DNA of 64,000 bases from Demequina oxidasica (GTDB taxonomy: Bacteria; Actinomycetota; Actinomycetes; Actinomycetales; Demequinaceae). The notes under the pieces are model-generated. The model saw only the letters and a program-made list of their open reading frames with translations, ran no database searches and was not told the DNA's origin. Position numbers and translations under genes: made by a program. Positions 24,440-33,280 of this stretch are shown here, one piece after another. Location: assembly GCF_000975115.1 (NCBI RefSeq), contig NZ_BBRE01000002.1, positions 62,001 through 126,000 of the forward strand, read 5' to 3'. Position 1 is the first letter of the stretch, and each line of letters begins with the position of its first letter.

Positions 24440-25957
24440 GTGAGCGAAACCGCGAACCTGCGCCACTGGCTTGAGTCGGGTGCCAAGGCTATCAAGGGTG
24501 CACGCACCAAGCTTGACGCCATCAACGTTTTTCCCGTGCCGGACTCCGACACGGGCACCAACATGTACCTCACCCTGCAAGAGGGCAACCGGGCGGTGTC
24601 GAGGCTGCCTGCCACGGCCTCTCACCGCGAGGTAGTCGCAGCATTCGTGCGCGGTGCGCTGATGGGCGCACGCGGCAACTCAGGGGTGATTGTCAGCCAG
24701 TATCTCAGCGCCTTCCTCACTGGGCTCGACGAGCGCGGCGGCCTGGACAAGGTAGGAGCGCAAGGTATTGCCGAGGCGCTAGACGAGGCTGCCGATGCCG
24801 CCTATGGCGCTGTACTCGACCCAGTCGAGGGCACCATCTTGTCTGTCGCACGCGCGGCGGCGAAGGGGGCGGCGGACACTTTGCCCTCGGAGCCCGACCG
24901 CTCCACGGCCATCGTCGCGGCTGTGCTGGCTGCCCGAACTGCTCTCGCGCAGACTCATGAGGATCTTCCAAGCGCCAAGGCCGCCGGTGTGGTCGACGCG
25001 GGCGCGGCCGGCCTTGTGCTGCAGCTGGAATCCCTCGCCGAGAACATTGCCGGTGCCGACGCCCTTGACGCGCTCGACGAGGTCGACTGGGAGATCCGCG
25101 GTGGGCGCGAGCGCATCGGCAAGGACCAACTCGCGCACACCGGCCATGCGGCGGGTGGTGCATACGAGGTCATGTTTGTGGTCGCGCATGACACGGGGGC
25201 CGGTGCCACGCTGCGCGATCAGCTTGGCAAGATTGGTGACTCCGTGGCGGTCACCGGATCACACGGGCTCTGGCAGGCACACGTACACACCGATGCCCCG
25301 CACCTCGCGGTCGAGGTGGCGCACGCGCACAAGTCGCACCAGATGCTCGTGAGGAATGTCGCGCTCAGCCACATTGGGGACCGGGCCTCCACCGGAGTAG
25401 TGGCGCTCACCACGTGCCCCGGGCTCGCCGAGCCGCTCGCCGATGCGGGCGCCGTGGTCCTGGTGGTGCCGGATCCCGCCGCACTCAAGCCCCGTGCGTT
25501 GGTCCGCGCCGTCAAGGACGCCTCGGGTCGCGCCGCCGTGGTCGCGGCGGGCCATCCCGCGCTGCGCGCCGCCGCGCTCAAGCTCGCCGACAAGCGCAGC
25601 AAGCCCGCGCTGACCGTGCTGCGGTGTACGCACGAGGCGCAGGTAGTGGCTGCCGTCGCCGCGAGCGCCCTCATCACCCCCGGCCAGGACATTGGCGAGC
25701 AAATGGCCGATGCCGTGGCAGCGACTTCGGTCGGTTCCAGCACAGGAGATTCGCTCGACGACGACGTGGACCGATTGTTGAGTCGCTCGACTGAGGTGGT
25801 GACGCTTGTGCTCGCAGATGGCATCAACCCCGGCGTCGCGGATGCAGTTCGCCTGTCGGCTCGCACTACTGCGCCTGAGGCGGACATTAATGTCTACCTG
25901 GGGGGCCACGCGGAGCCCGCGGTGCTGATCGGCGTCGAGAACCCGCCTGCCCACTAG
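24440..25957 (+). CDS. DAK2/FakA-like kinase-domain protein (DhaL-type)
   Basis: A 505-residue protein. The N-terminal DhaL-like domain has the motif DAINVFPVPDSDTGTNMYLTL (Mg-ATP aspartates) and ARGNSGVIVSQYLSAFLTG. A middle and C-terminal region (about residues 240-505, with HVHTDAPHLAVEVAH) matches the YloV/FakA arrangement. In Firmicutes FakA phosphorylates FakB-bound fatty acids. In actinobacteria the gene commonly sits between rpmB and recG, as here, and its role is less defined. GTG start; the divergent rpmB lies upstream. ATG of recG follows after two bases. Confidence 0.88.
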   Translation: MSETANLRHWLESGAKAIKGARTKLDAINVFPVPDSDTGTNMYLTLQEGNRAVSRLPATASHREVVAAFVRGALMGARGNSGVIVSQYLSAFLTGLDERGGLDKVGAQGIAEALDEAADAAYGAVLDPVEGTILSVARAAAKGAADTLPSEPDRSTAIVAAVLAARTALAQTHEDLPSAKAAGVVDAGAAGLVLQLESLAENIAGADALDALDEVDWEIRGGRERIGKDQLAHTGHAAGGAYEVMFVVAHDTGAGATLRDQLGKIGDSVAVTGSHGLWQAHVHTDAPHLAVEVAHAHKSHQMLVRNVALSHIGDRASTGVVALTTCPGLAEPLADAGAVVLVVPDPAALKPRALVRAVKDASGRAAVVAAGHPALRAAALKLADKRSKPALTVLRCTHEAQVVAAVAASALITPGQDIGEQMADAVAATSVGSSTGDSLDDDVDRLLSRSTEVVTLVLADGINPGVADAVRLSARTTAPEADINVYLGGHAEPAVLIGVENPPAH

Positions 25958-25959
25958 CG

Positions 25960-28305
25960 ATGAGCGCAGCGTCATTGGGTTCGGAAGCGACGGCGTCCGC
26001 AGGGTCTGACGTAGGCGCCGGGGCCGCTCGGCAGAATCTTGAGCGCCAACGCGAGCCACTGACCAAGGTGCTTGGTGCACGGACCGCGAAGCAATTGGGC
26101 AAGTTGTCGCTCGAGACAGTGGAGGACCTGCTCCGCCACTACCCTCGCCGCTACGGCGACCCCGGCCAGCTCACCGACATCTCGCAACTCAAGGTGGGCG
26201 AGCACGTCACCGTGATGGCGCAGGTGAGGACCGCGACTATCCGCACCATGCGCTCCCGCGGTGGTGCGATGCTTCAGGCCACCGTGACCGACGGGACCCA
26301 CGCTCTGCAGCTCACGTTCTTTGCCAAGCGTGCTGGCGTGCTACGCATGCACGAGGACAAGCTTCGCCCGGGCCGCACCGGATTGTTCACGGGCACCGTA
26401 GGGGAGTATCGCGGTAGCCGGCAGCTCACGCATCCCGACTACCTGATCGTGGGGGTGGACGCCGCTGACGAGGATGAGGCGGTGCTCGAGGCCTCCCGGC
26501 CCATCCCGTTCTATCCGGCCGCCGCGAGCGTGCCGACGTGGCGCATCGGCCGCTCTGTTCGTACCGTGCTCGACCCGCTGCCTGACGACTATTTTGTCGA
26601 CCCCATCCCGGAGTTCCTGCTGGATCGGCATGGTCATCTCCCGCTGGTCCCGAGTCTGCGGGATGTACACGTCCCGGACGACTCCGCTGCCTGGAAGCGT
26701 GGTCTCGCGCGATTTGTGTACGAGGAGGCGCTGATTCTCCAGTCGGCCCTCGCTCGCCGGCGAGCCGCCCACGAGGCGCTCACTTCGGTGGCGCGCCCAC
26801 GACGGGATGACGCGATGGCGTCGGCGTTCGATGCACGCCTGCCGTTTCCTCTCACCCAGGGGCAGAGGGACGTGGGCGAGCAGATCGCCACCGATCTCGA
26901 GCGGGACACCCCCATGATGCGGCTCCTGCAGGGTGACGTGGGTGCGGGAAAGACCGTCGTGGCGCTGCGAGCGATGCTGCAGGTGGTGGACGCGGGCGGC
27001 CAGGCGGCGTTGCTGGCGCCCACGGAGGTACTCGCCGCTCAGCACTTGGTGACGCTACGCGCGCTGATGGGTCCGCTCGCCGAGGGTGGGATGCTGACTG
27101 GCGCGGATGATGCCACGCGTGTCACGTTGCTGACCGGCTCGCAGGGTTCCAAGGCGCGGCGTGCCGCCCTGGCCGAGGCGGCATCCGGAGCTGCGGGCAT
27201 TGTGGTGGGAACCCACGCGCTGCTCAGCGAGACCGTGCAGTTCGCGGATCTTGGGCTGGTGGTGGTGGACGAGCAACACCGGTTTGGCGTCGAGCAGCGG
27301 GACGAGTTGCGCGCCCGCGGGGACCGCCCGCCGCACATGCTCGTGATGACGGCGACGCCGATTCCCCGCACAGTCGCCATGACGGTTTTTGGGGACCTCG
27401 AGACGTCGGTGTTGGCGGAGAAGCCGGCGGGTCGCGCTCAGATCGCGACGCACGTCGTGCCAGCGGACAACCAGGCGTGGCTGACGCGCGCGTGGGGCCG
27501 CATCCGCGAGGAGGTGGACGCCGGGCGCCGAGCGTACGTGGTGTGCGCGCGGATCGAGGGTGACGCCGCGACGGAGGGCGATGGCGACGCCGACGTAGAC
27601 CCGGACCTTGATGGTGCTGACGACCAACTCCTGGCCGCCGACGGCGGGATCGACCTGGGTGCCGCGAAGCCGGTGGCCGCTCCCAAGGCCCCGCTCGCGT
27701 CGGTGAGCGATACCGCCGCGATGCTTGGCGCCCGCCCAGAGCTCGCCGGCATTGGCATTGGCGTCATGCATGGCCGGCTGTCCGCGGACGCTAAGGCTGA
27801 GGCGATGGACCGGTTCGCGTCCGGAGCGACTCCCGTGCTGGTGTCGACGACGGTGATTGAGGTGGGAGTGGACGTCCCGCAGGCCACCGTCATGGTGGTG
27901 CTGGACGCGGACAATTTTGGTATTTCGCAGTTGCACCAGTTGCGCGGGCGTGTGGGGCGCGCCGGACACGCCTCCCTGTGCCTGCTGATCTCGCGTGCCG
28001 ACGAGGGGACCGTCGCCCACGAGCGCCTTCAGGCGCTCGCGGCCACCACGGACGGGTTCGCGCTCGCTGAAACTGACTTGGAGCTTAGGCGGGAGGGCGA
28101 CGTGCTGGGGGCGGCGCAGTCCGGCGGGCGCAACTCGTTGCGCTTGCTGCGGGTGGTGCGAGACGCCAAGGTGATCGATGCCGCTCGCGTCGATGCTCGC
28201 GAGCTCGTGAACGACGATCCCGACTTCACCCAGCATCCGGCATTGGCGCAGGCAATCGAGTCCTGGCTTGAGCCCGCGCGCGAGGACTACCTGGAACGGT
28301 CCTGA
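25960..28305 (+). CDS. recG: ATP-dependent DNA helicase RecG
   Basis: A 781-residue RecG that remodels stalled forks and Holliday junctions. The N-terminal wedge domain (YPRRYGDPGQL...) is followed by helicase motifs: Walker A GDVGAGKTVVA, DEQHRFGVEQR (DExH box), TATPIPRT, and C-terminal QLHQLRGRVGRAGH (motif VI). It is somewhat longer than usual because of an acidic Asp/Gly/Ala-rich insert within the second RecA domain (encoded by about 27560-27700). It immediately follows the DAK2-like gene and is probably co-transcribed with it. Confidence 0.96.
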   Translation: MSAASLGSEATASAGSDVGAGAARQNLERQREPLTKVLGARTAKQLGKLSLETVEDLLRHYPRRYGDPGQLTDISQLKVGEHVTVMAQVRTATIRTMRSRGGAMLQATVTDGTHALQLTFFAKRAGVLRMHEDKLRPGRTGLFTGTVGEYRGSRQLTHPDYLIVGVDAADEDEAVLEASRPIPFYPAAASVPTWRIGRSVRTVLDPLPDDYFVDPIPEFLLDRHGHLPLVPSLRDVHVPDDSAAWKRGLARFVYEEALILQSALARRRAAHEALTSVARPRRDDAMASAFDARLPFPLTQGQRDVGEQIATDLERDTPMMRLLQGDVGAGKTVVALRAMLQVVDAGGQAALLAPTEVLAAQHLVTLRALMGPLAEGGMLTGADDATRVTLLTGSQGSKARRAALAEAASGAAGIVVGTHALLSETVQFADLGLVVVDEQHRFGVEQRDELRARGDRPPHMLVMTATPIPRTVAMTVFGDLETSVLAEKPAGRAQIATHVVPADNQAWLTRAWGRIREEVDAGRRAYVVCARIEGDAATEGDGDADVDPDLDGADDQLLAADGGIDLGAAKPVAAPKAPLASVSDTAAMLGARPELAGIGIGVMHGRLSADAKAEAMDRFASGATPVLVSTTVIEVGVDVPQATVMVVLDADNFGISQLHQLRGRVGRAGHASLCLLISRADEGTVAHERLQALAATTDGFALAETDLELRREGDVLGAAQSGGRNSLRLLRVVRDAKVIDAARVDARELVNDDPDFTQHPALAQAIESWLEPAREDYLERS

Positions 28306-28318
28306 GGCTCGCGCGCTC

Positions 28319-28324
28319 TAGGCT
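28319..28324 (+). promoter_or_regulatory. Leaderless -10 box of rsmD
   Basis: TAGGCT is followed by TGGGGC and ATG. Confidence 0.55.
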
Positions 28325-28330
28325 TGGGGC

Positions 28331-28945
28331 ATGACGCGCATCATCGCAGGCACCTTTGGCGGCCGCCGCATTGCAGTGCCCCCCAAGGGCACCCGGCCCA
28401 CGTCGGACCGCGTGCGCGAGGCACTCTTCAGCCGCCTCGACCACTCCAACGTGCTGCGCGGCGCCCACGTGCTCGACCTATTCGCCGGTTCGGGAGGGCT
28501 GGGACTCGAGGCGCTCAGCCGTGGAGCCGCGGAGGCCACGTTCGTCGAGGCAAGTAGCAGCGCCGCGCGCGTTCTGCAGGCCAACATCCGCGAGCTGGGG
28601 GTGGGGACAAGTGCGACGCTCGTGCGCGAGCGCGTGCAGCCGTATCTGCAGCGCGGCGGTCCCTCCGCTAAGGCCGACTTGGTCTTCGCGGACCCGCCCT
28701 ACGACATCCCTCGCGGCGAGATGGCCGACATGCTTGCGGCGCTCGAGCCAGCCCTGGCATCGGCCGCCGTGGTTGTGGTCGAGTGGTCCACCCGCGCCCC
28801 GCTGCCCGACTGGCCCCACTTTCTCGTGCCCGTGGCGCGCAAGGAGTACGGCGAGACGGTGCTGCACTATGCCGAATTTGAGCCGCCTGCGACATCCGGT
28901 GAACGGGCCGAACCAGATGAGCCCGCGGAGCACCGCACTTACTAG
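28331..28945 (+). CDS. rsmD: 16S rRNA (guanine-966-N2)-methyltransferase RsmD
   Basis: A 204-residue SAM-dependent methyltransferase. MTRIIAGTFGGRRIAVPPKGTRPTSDRVREALFSRLDH is the family N-terminus, VLDLFAGSGGLGLEALSRGA is the SAM-binding motif I, and FADPPYDIP is the catalytic DPPY motif. It modifies G966 (E. coli numbering) of 16S rRNA. A short acidic tail rich in Pro/Glu follows the fold. The next gene is coaD, the usual partner in many bacteria, here with its own -10 box. Confidence 0.95.
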   Translation: MTRIIAGTFGGRRIAVPPKGTRPTSDRVREALFSRLDHSNVLRGAHVLDLFAGSGGLGLEALSRGAAEATFVEASSSAARVLQANIRELGVGTSATLVRERVQPYLQRGGPSAKADLVFADPPYDIPRGEMADMLAALEPALASAAVVVVEWSTRAPLPDWPHFLVPVARKEYGETVLHYAEFEPPATSGERAEPDEPAEHRTY

Positions 28946-28966
28946 GCCACTCACGACAGCGTGCGG

Positions 28967-28972
28967 TAGCGT
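28967..28972 (+). promoter_or_regulatory. Leaderless -10 box of coaD
   Basis: TAGCGT is followed by CGAGAC and ATG. Confidence 0.55.
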
Positions 28973-28978
28973 CGAGAC

Positions 28979-29458
28979 ATGACAATCGCCGTATTTCCTG
29001 GCACGTTCGACCCCATCACGCTGGGTCACGTCGACATCGCCGTGCGTGCGCGCAAACTGTTTGACGAGGTGATCATCGGCGTCGCGCACAACTCATCCAA
29101 GTCGCCGCTACTGGACGCGGCTGCGAGGCTCGACATCGCATCGGCCGTGGTCGCACCCATAGACGGCGTGCGGGTGGAGATCGTGGACGGTCTGCTCGCC
29201 CAGTTCTGTGAGGAGCGCGGCGTGGATGTCATCGTCAAGGGTCTGCGCGGGGGAGCGGACTACGACGCCGAACTGCCGATGGCACTCATGAACCGCTCGC
29301 TTACCGGAATCGAGAGCATCTTCATTGTGGGCGACAGTTCGCTCAGCCACGTAGCATCGTCGCTGGTTCGTGACGTTGCCAGGCATGGCGGGGACATCTC
29401 GGGATACGTTCCCGACGGTGTGGTACCGGTGGTTGCCCAGGCGCTCTTGCCCCTATAG
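28979..29458 (+). CDS. coaD: Phosphopantetheine adenylyltransferase
   Basis: A 159-residue nucleotidyltransferase, the standard length. FPGTFDPITLGHVDIAVRA contains the T/HxGH signature and the ribose loop, VIVKGLRGGADYDAELPMALMNR is the pantetheine-binding region, and SSLSHVASSLVRDVARHGGDISGYVP is the conserved C-terminal part. It makes dephospho-CoA from 4'-phosphopantetheine and ATP, the penultimate step of CoA synthesis. Confidence 0.97.
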   Translation: MTIAVFPGTFDPITLGHVDIAVRARKLFDEVIIGVAHNSSKSPLLDAAARLDIASAVVAPIDGVRVEIVDGLLAQFCEERGVDVIVKGLRGGADYDAELPMALMNRSLTGIESIFIVGDSSLSHVASSLVRDVARHGGDISGYVPDGVVPVVAQALLPL

Positions 29459-29491
29459 CGGCACATTGGCTGCCGCGACACGGCACAGAGG

Positions 29492-29520
29492 TTGAGCAAC
29501 TGCCCATCTTCCCGTAAAGT
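29492..29520 (+). promoter_or_regulatory. Promoter of the DUF177-rpmF-rnc-mutM operon
   Basis: TTGAGC (29492-29497) and TAAAGT (29515-29520) are separated by exactly 17 nt. An imperfect stem (TGGTCCTGCC with GGCGGGCCA) follows in the leader and might be a regulatory structure; I do not recognise it as a known ribosomal-protein leader. Confidence 0.6.
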
Positions 29521-29588
29521 AAGTCGCTGGTCCTGCCTGTCATGGCGGGCCAAGGTCCACGAGGACTAAGGATTAGTGGGAGGCGCGT

Positions 29589-30143
29589 GTGACACACTCG
29601 CACCGCCCTGCCACCTCGCCGTTGACATTCTCCTTGCGGGATATGTCGCGGCGCCCAGGTGCGCAGCGGTTGGAAAATCTCACCTTCCCGGCCCCCGTGG
29701 TGCTTGGCACCGATGTGATCGGGGTGCCGGTCGGTGGCGACGTGGAGCTCGAGTTGAGTTTCGAGTCGGTATCGGACGGCATTTGGGTTTCTGGTTCCGT
29801 CAAGGCGCAAGCCGAGGGGGAATGCGTACGTTGCTTGGATAAGGTTCGACTTGACGTCGATGCCCCGGTCCAGGGAATGTTCATGTTCCCCGACTCGCAG
29901 CGCGAGGCGGACGAGGATGAGTCAGAGGATGTGTTCGAGTTCGACGGCGAGACCATCGAACTCGAGGAAGTAGTGCGGGATGCGGTGGCGACAAGCCTGC
30001 CGTACACCCCGCTGTGTTCGCCGGATTGCCCCGGATTGTGCGACCAATGTGGCGCGCGACTCGCGGATGATCCGGATCACGAACACGAGGTGATCGACCC
30101 GCGGTGGTCGGCACTGCAAAATTTGCGAGACAATGAGGGCTGA
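29589..30143 (+). CDS. YceD/DUF177 family protein
   Basis: A 184-residue protein of the DUF177 (YceD) family, almost always encoded before rpmF and linked to 23S rRNA accumulation in plants and bacteria. The core has GECVRCLDKV, an acidic segment (EADEDESEDVFEFDGETIEL), then PYTPLCSPDCPGLCDQCGARL, a cluster of cysteines that probably binds zinc, and the closing DPRWSALQNL signature. GTG start. The product is cytoplasmic and probably associated with ribosome assembly. Confidence 0.9.
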   Translation: MTHSHRPATSPLTFSLRDMSRRPGAQRLENLTFPAPVVLGTDVIGVPVGGDVELELSFESVSDGIWVSGSVKAQAEGECVRCLDKVRLDVDAPVQGMFMFPDSQREADEDESEDVFEFDGETIELEEVVRDAVATSLPYTPLCSPDCPGLCDQCGARLADDPDHEHEVIDPRWSALQNLRDNEG

Positions 30144-30201
30144 ACCAATACTGGTTTGACCGATACACGGGGATTTTTCCCAAGACAGAGATGAGTTAAT
30201 C

Positions 30202-30396
30202 GTGGCAGTTCCGAAGCGCAAGATGTCGCGCAGCAACACCCGTGCGCGCCGTTCGCAGTGGAAGACCACCCCGTCGAACACCGCAACGTGCCCCTCGTGC
30301 AAGGCTCTCAAGCTGACGCACGTCGCATGCCCCTCGTGTGGCGCCTACAACGGCCGCCAGTACGCCGAGGCGCTGCGCACCGAGCACGAAGGCTAA
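30202..30396 (+). CDS. rpmF: 50S ribosomal protein L32
   Basis: A 64-residue L32 starting [38 protein letters not shown] forms the zinc ribbon, the C+ form. GTG start. It lies between DUF177 and rnc, the conserved order. Confidence 0.97.
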   Translation: MAVPKRKMSRSNTRARRSQWKTTPSNTATCPSCKALKLTHVACPSCGAYNGRQYAEALRTEHEG

Positions 30397-30426
30397 AGGT
30401 TGCGCCGTGAGGCGCAGGGTGAGTCA

Positions 30427-31206
30427 ATGAGTATCCCAGGGCAGGCTGCGGCCGATGCTTTGGTGAAGCGGTTGGGTGTATCAATCGACCCCGATTTGCT
30501 CGTTTTGGCGTTGACGCATCGTTCTTTCGCTTACGAGGCCGGCGGACTGCCCACTAACGAACGCCTGGAGTTTCTGGGCGACTCGGTACTGGGCATCGTT
30601 GTTACCAACAAGCTTTACCGCTCGCATCCCGATCTTCCCGAGGGCGACCTCGCGAAGATGCGGGCCGCGAGCGTGTCGCAGAAGGCTCTGTCGGTGGTCG
30701 CCCGCGAGGTTGGCCTGGGCCCGTGCATCCTGCTGGGCAAAGGCGAACGGGCCACCGGCGGCGCGGACAAGGACTCGATCCTCTGCGACGGCCTCGAGGC
30801 AATCTTCGGAGCCATCTACTTGACGCACGGCATTGAGGTCGCTACCGACGCAATCTTGCGCATGGTGGGACCCACGCTCGACGCCGCCGCGAACTCAGGC
30901 GTCGCGCTCGACTGGAAGACGTCGCTCCAGGAGGCCAGCGCCGAGCGCGGCCTGGGTAGCCCCGTCTACGAGGTCGTGGGCAGTGGCCCCGACCACGAAC
31001 GAAGCTTCATCGCCACGGTACTGATTGCCGGCGAGGCGCGCGGCACCGGCAGGGGCAGTGCCAAGAAGCACGCCGAACAGGATGCCGCAGCAGCCGCATA
31101 CGCCGCGCTCATTGCGGCCGATGCTGCCGCCTCCGCCTCCGCCTCCGCCTCCGCGCCCGCGGCCGATGCTGCGGCCGGCGACGTTCCACCCTCACCCGCG
31201 CAGTAA
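30427..31206 (+). CDS. rnc: Ribonuclease III
   Basis: A 259-residue RNase III that cuts double-stranded RNA in rRNA and mRNA processing. The endonuclease signature NERLEFLGDSVLG is present, with the acidic pair completed by CDGLEAIFGAIYL. A dsRNA-binding domain follows (DWKTSLQEASAERGLGSPVYEV to KKHAEQDAAAAAYAAL). The C-terminus is an Ala/Ser low-complexity tail (ASASASAS, encoded by a GCCTCC hexamer repeat) that is likely disordered. The ATG at 30427 is chosen over the TTG at 30400 because it fits the family start. Confidence 0.95.
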   Translation: MSIPGQAAADALVKRLGVSIDPDLLVLALTHRSFAYEAGGLPTNERLEFLGDSVLGIVVTNKLYRSHPDLPEGDLAKMRAASVSQKALSVVAREVGLGPCILLGKGERATGGADKDSILCDGLEAIFGAIYLTHGIEVATDAILRMVGPTLDAAANSGVALDWKTSLQEASAERGLGSPVYEVVGSGPDHERSFIATVLIAGEARGTGRGSAKKHAEQDAAAAAYAALIAADAAASASASASAPAADAAAGDVPPSPAQ

Positions 31207-31221
31207 CGAGGCAGGCTGACT

Positions 31222-32220
31222 GTGCCCGAGCTTCCCGAAGTCGAGACTGTTCGGGCTGGACTTGAGGCGCTGATCGTTGGCGCGGTGATCGCGGACGTCG
31301 ACATTCGTCGCGACTCTTGCGTGCGGCTGCTCCCCGGTGGATCCGACGAGTTCCGTGCGGCGGTGATGGGGCAGCGCATCGACGAGGCCGCGCGCCGTGG
31401 CAAGTTCATGTGGCTCACACTGGTGCCGGCGGACGCACAGCGGCCCGGCGGTAGGTCGACGTTGCCGCCTCGGGAGGCGCTTTCCGTTCACTTGGGCATG
31501 TCCGGACAGTTCCGGGTGCACGAGGGTTTCTGGGCGGACGCACCCGAGCCACACTCGCACTGCCGTGCGCGGCTCTCGCTGCGGCGCGACGACGGCACTC
31601 AGCTGACGGCGGACTTCCTCGATCAGCGGACGTTCGGCTACCTGCACGTGGAGCCCCTAGTTCCAGCTCCTGGCACCGACCTCGACGCCGCCGGATCCCA
31701 CGGGGCAAGCTCTGCCGGGACAGTGCCGGCCGGGGCGGGAACAGATTGGCCGCTGTTGCCGGCATCGGTGGCGCATATCGGCCGCGACGCGCTGGACCCG
31801 CACCTGGATGCCGCGGCCGCACTGAAGCGGTGGCGACGTGGGTCGCGAGGAGTCAAGCAGGTGCTGCTCGACCAGACGCTGGTCAGTGGTATCGGCAACA
31901 TATACGCGGACGAGGCGCTGTGGGCCGCGCGAGTCCACCCGGAGTGGCCGGCCCACGCGATGACGCGAGCCAAAAGTCAGGAACTGCTGAAGGCGGCTCG
32001 TCATGTGATGGCCAGCGCCCTCGCTCAGGGCGGCACTAGCTTTGATGCCCTGTATGTCAACGTCAACGGCGAGTCCGGATACTTCTCGCGCTCCCTCGAG
32101 GCGTACGGGCGCGTAGGCGAGCCGTGTAGCCGGTGCGGCACGACGCTGCGCCGCCAAAGCATCGGCGGCAGAGCGACCCACTGGTGCCCACGATGTCAAC
32201 GTCGGCCCGCCCGCCGCTGA
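31222..32220 (+). CDS. mutM: Formamidopyrimidine-DNA glycosylase (MutM/Fpg)
   Basis: A 332-residue base-excision repair enzyme that removes 8-oxoguanine and cleaves the abasic site. The mature N-terminus PELPEVETVR supplies the catalytic Pro and Glu; LSVHLGMSGQF, DQTLVSGIGNIYADEALW and the C-terminal zinc finger (PCSRCGTTLRR...WCPRCQ) are all intact. It is longer than usual owing to an Ala/Gly/Thr-rich insertion (about residues 150-175) between the two domains. GTG start. Confidence 0.95.
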   Translation: MPELPEVETVRAGLEALIVGAVIADVDIRRDSCVRLLPGGSDEFRAAVMGQRIDEAARRGKFMWLTLVPADAQRPGGRSTLPPREALSVHLGMSGQFRVHEGFWADAPEPHSHCRARLSLRRDDGTQLTADFLDQRTFGYLHVEPLVPAPGTDLDAAGSHGASSAGTVPAGAGTDWPLLPASVAHIGRDALDPHLDAAAALKRWRRGSRGVKQVLLDQTLVSGIGNIYADEALWAARVHPEWPAHAMTRAKSQELLKAARHVMASALAQGGTSFDALYVNVNGESGYFSRSLEAYGRVGEPCSRCGTTLRRQSIGGRATHWCPRCQRRPARR

Positions 32221-32226
32221 GCGCGG

Positions 32227-32232
32227 TAGCAT
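32227..32232 (+). promoter_or_regulatory. Leaderless -10 box of the DevR-like regulator
   Basis: TAGCAT is followed by CGAGCC and ATG. Confidence 0.55.
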
Positions 32233-32238
32233 CGAGCC

Positions 32239-32856
32239 ATGGCTGACGTTACTGTGATGGTCCTGGACGACCACGAGGTTGTACGCCGCGGAATTTGCGA
32301 CATCCTGGAGCGTGCGGACGGCATCGAAGTCGTGGCCGAGGCCGCGACCGTAGCTCAAGCCATCAGGCGTGCTGATGCCGTCAAGCCGCAGGTCATCCTG
32401 TCAGACCTGCGCCTTCCCGATGGCACCGGGCTCGACGTCGTCGAGCACGTGCGCATGTCACTGCCGGACACCCACATCGTGGTGCTCACGAGCTACGACG
32501 ACGATGGTGCTAAGGCCGCCGCTCGCGCCGCTGGTGTCGATGTGTTCCTTGCCAAGACGGCATCGTCCGCACAAATGCTTCAGGCGGTGCGCGACGCTGC
32601 GTCGGGACGCGAGCACGGCCAGCACATCTCAGTTCATGAGGACGCCGACGTTGCGTCGTTGACTCCCATGGAGAGGCGCGTGCTTGACAAGGTGGGGGAG
32701 GGGCACTCCAACCGCGAGATTGCTGAGGCCCTCGGTGTCGCAGAAAAGACCGTCAAGAATCACGTTACTGCCGTCCTTGCCAAGATGGGACTGCAGCGTC
32801 GGACTCAGGTAGTCGCGTGGGCGACGGCCAAGCGCAGCCAGGCTTTCGACGGCTAG
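32239..32856 (+). CDS. NarL/LuxR-type response regulator resembling DevR (DosR)
   Basis: A 205-residue two-component regulator. The receiver domain has LDDHEVVRRGI, phospho-acceptor D56 in ILSDLRLPDGTG, the switch residue in LTSYDDD, and the lysine in FLAKTAS. The C-terminal LuxR helix-turn-helix reads LTPMERRVLDKVGEGHSNREIAEALGVAEKTVKNHV and ends with AKMGLQRRTQVVAWAT. The AEKTVKNxV...LxxxQRRTQ or MERRTQ ending is characteristic of the DevR/DosR group. No kinase is adjacent; the nearest is the DevS-like kinase at 40216-41841, its likely partner. It would be phosphorylated and activate genes under hypoxia, NO or redox stress, an inference from family. Confidence 0.85.
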   Translation: MADVTVMVLDDHEVVRRGICDILERADGIEVVAEAATVAQAIRRADAVKPQVILSDLRLPDGTGLDVVEHVRMSLPDTHIVVLTSYDDDGAKAAARAAGVDVFLAKTASSAQMLQAVRDAASGREHGQHISVHEDADVASLTPMERRVLDKVGEGHSNREIAEALGVAEKTVKNHVTAVLAKMGLQRRTQVVAWATAKRSQAFDG

Positions 32857-33188
32857 CAAAACGCCCCCAGTCAGGCGAGGTCCGCGAGAGTTGTCGCGCG
32901 CGTAAGCGGCCCAGATGCCGCCTCGTGAGAGTGCCGTGAGCCCTCCCGTGGCAGGCATCAAGCCGCAGGCCGCCATGGTCGCGGATTGTTACGTCGGCAT
33001 TCGTCATAAGTCGCTCGTGACGGCGTGTTGCCGGTTACGATATCGTTTTCCACGGCATCACTTGGCGGACGACAGATAGCAATGTTTACCTGGTGCGATG
33101 CCGATTTTCTCGCAATAGGTTCGCGGTCACATATCACGGGAATCACTTTTGCGCTTGAGTTCACAATCTGAAGCATAACGATATTTGG

Positions 33189-33204
33189 TTTGTGTTGACA
33201 CAAA
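33189..33204. promoter_or_regulatory. Operator-like inverted repeat over the -35 of the giant gene
   Basis: TTTGTGT-TG-ACACAAA has perfect 7-bp arms and a 2-bp centre, and it contains the TTGACA -35 hexamer. A repressor bound here would block RNA polymerase directly. It does not resemble the cellulase operator. Confidence 0.6.
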
Positions 33205-33223
33205 ACATATCTATACGTAGCGT
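33195..33223 (+). promoter_or_regulatory. Promoter of the giant ThuA/sugar-dehydrogenase gene
   Basis: A consensus -35 TTGACA (33195-33200) is followed after 17 nt by TAGCGT (33218-33223). Predicted leader length is about 90 nt. Confidence 0.7.
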
Positions 33224-33280
33224 GACGGCCAATGACTTGGCACGAGTTGTGCCCAAGTCATATCCGATGCAGTTGACGCG

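Noticed and set aside
25259..28236. Reverse frames of 273 and 393 codons opposite the DAK2-like gene and recG
   Set aside because: Shadows of high-GC genes with clear motifs on the forward strand.
32958..33203. Reverse 81-codon frame in the AT-rich gap before the giant gene
   Set aside because: It spans the promoter and operator of the giant gene, lacks a ribosome-binding site and matches no family.
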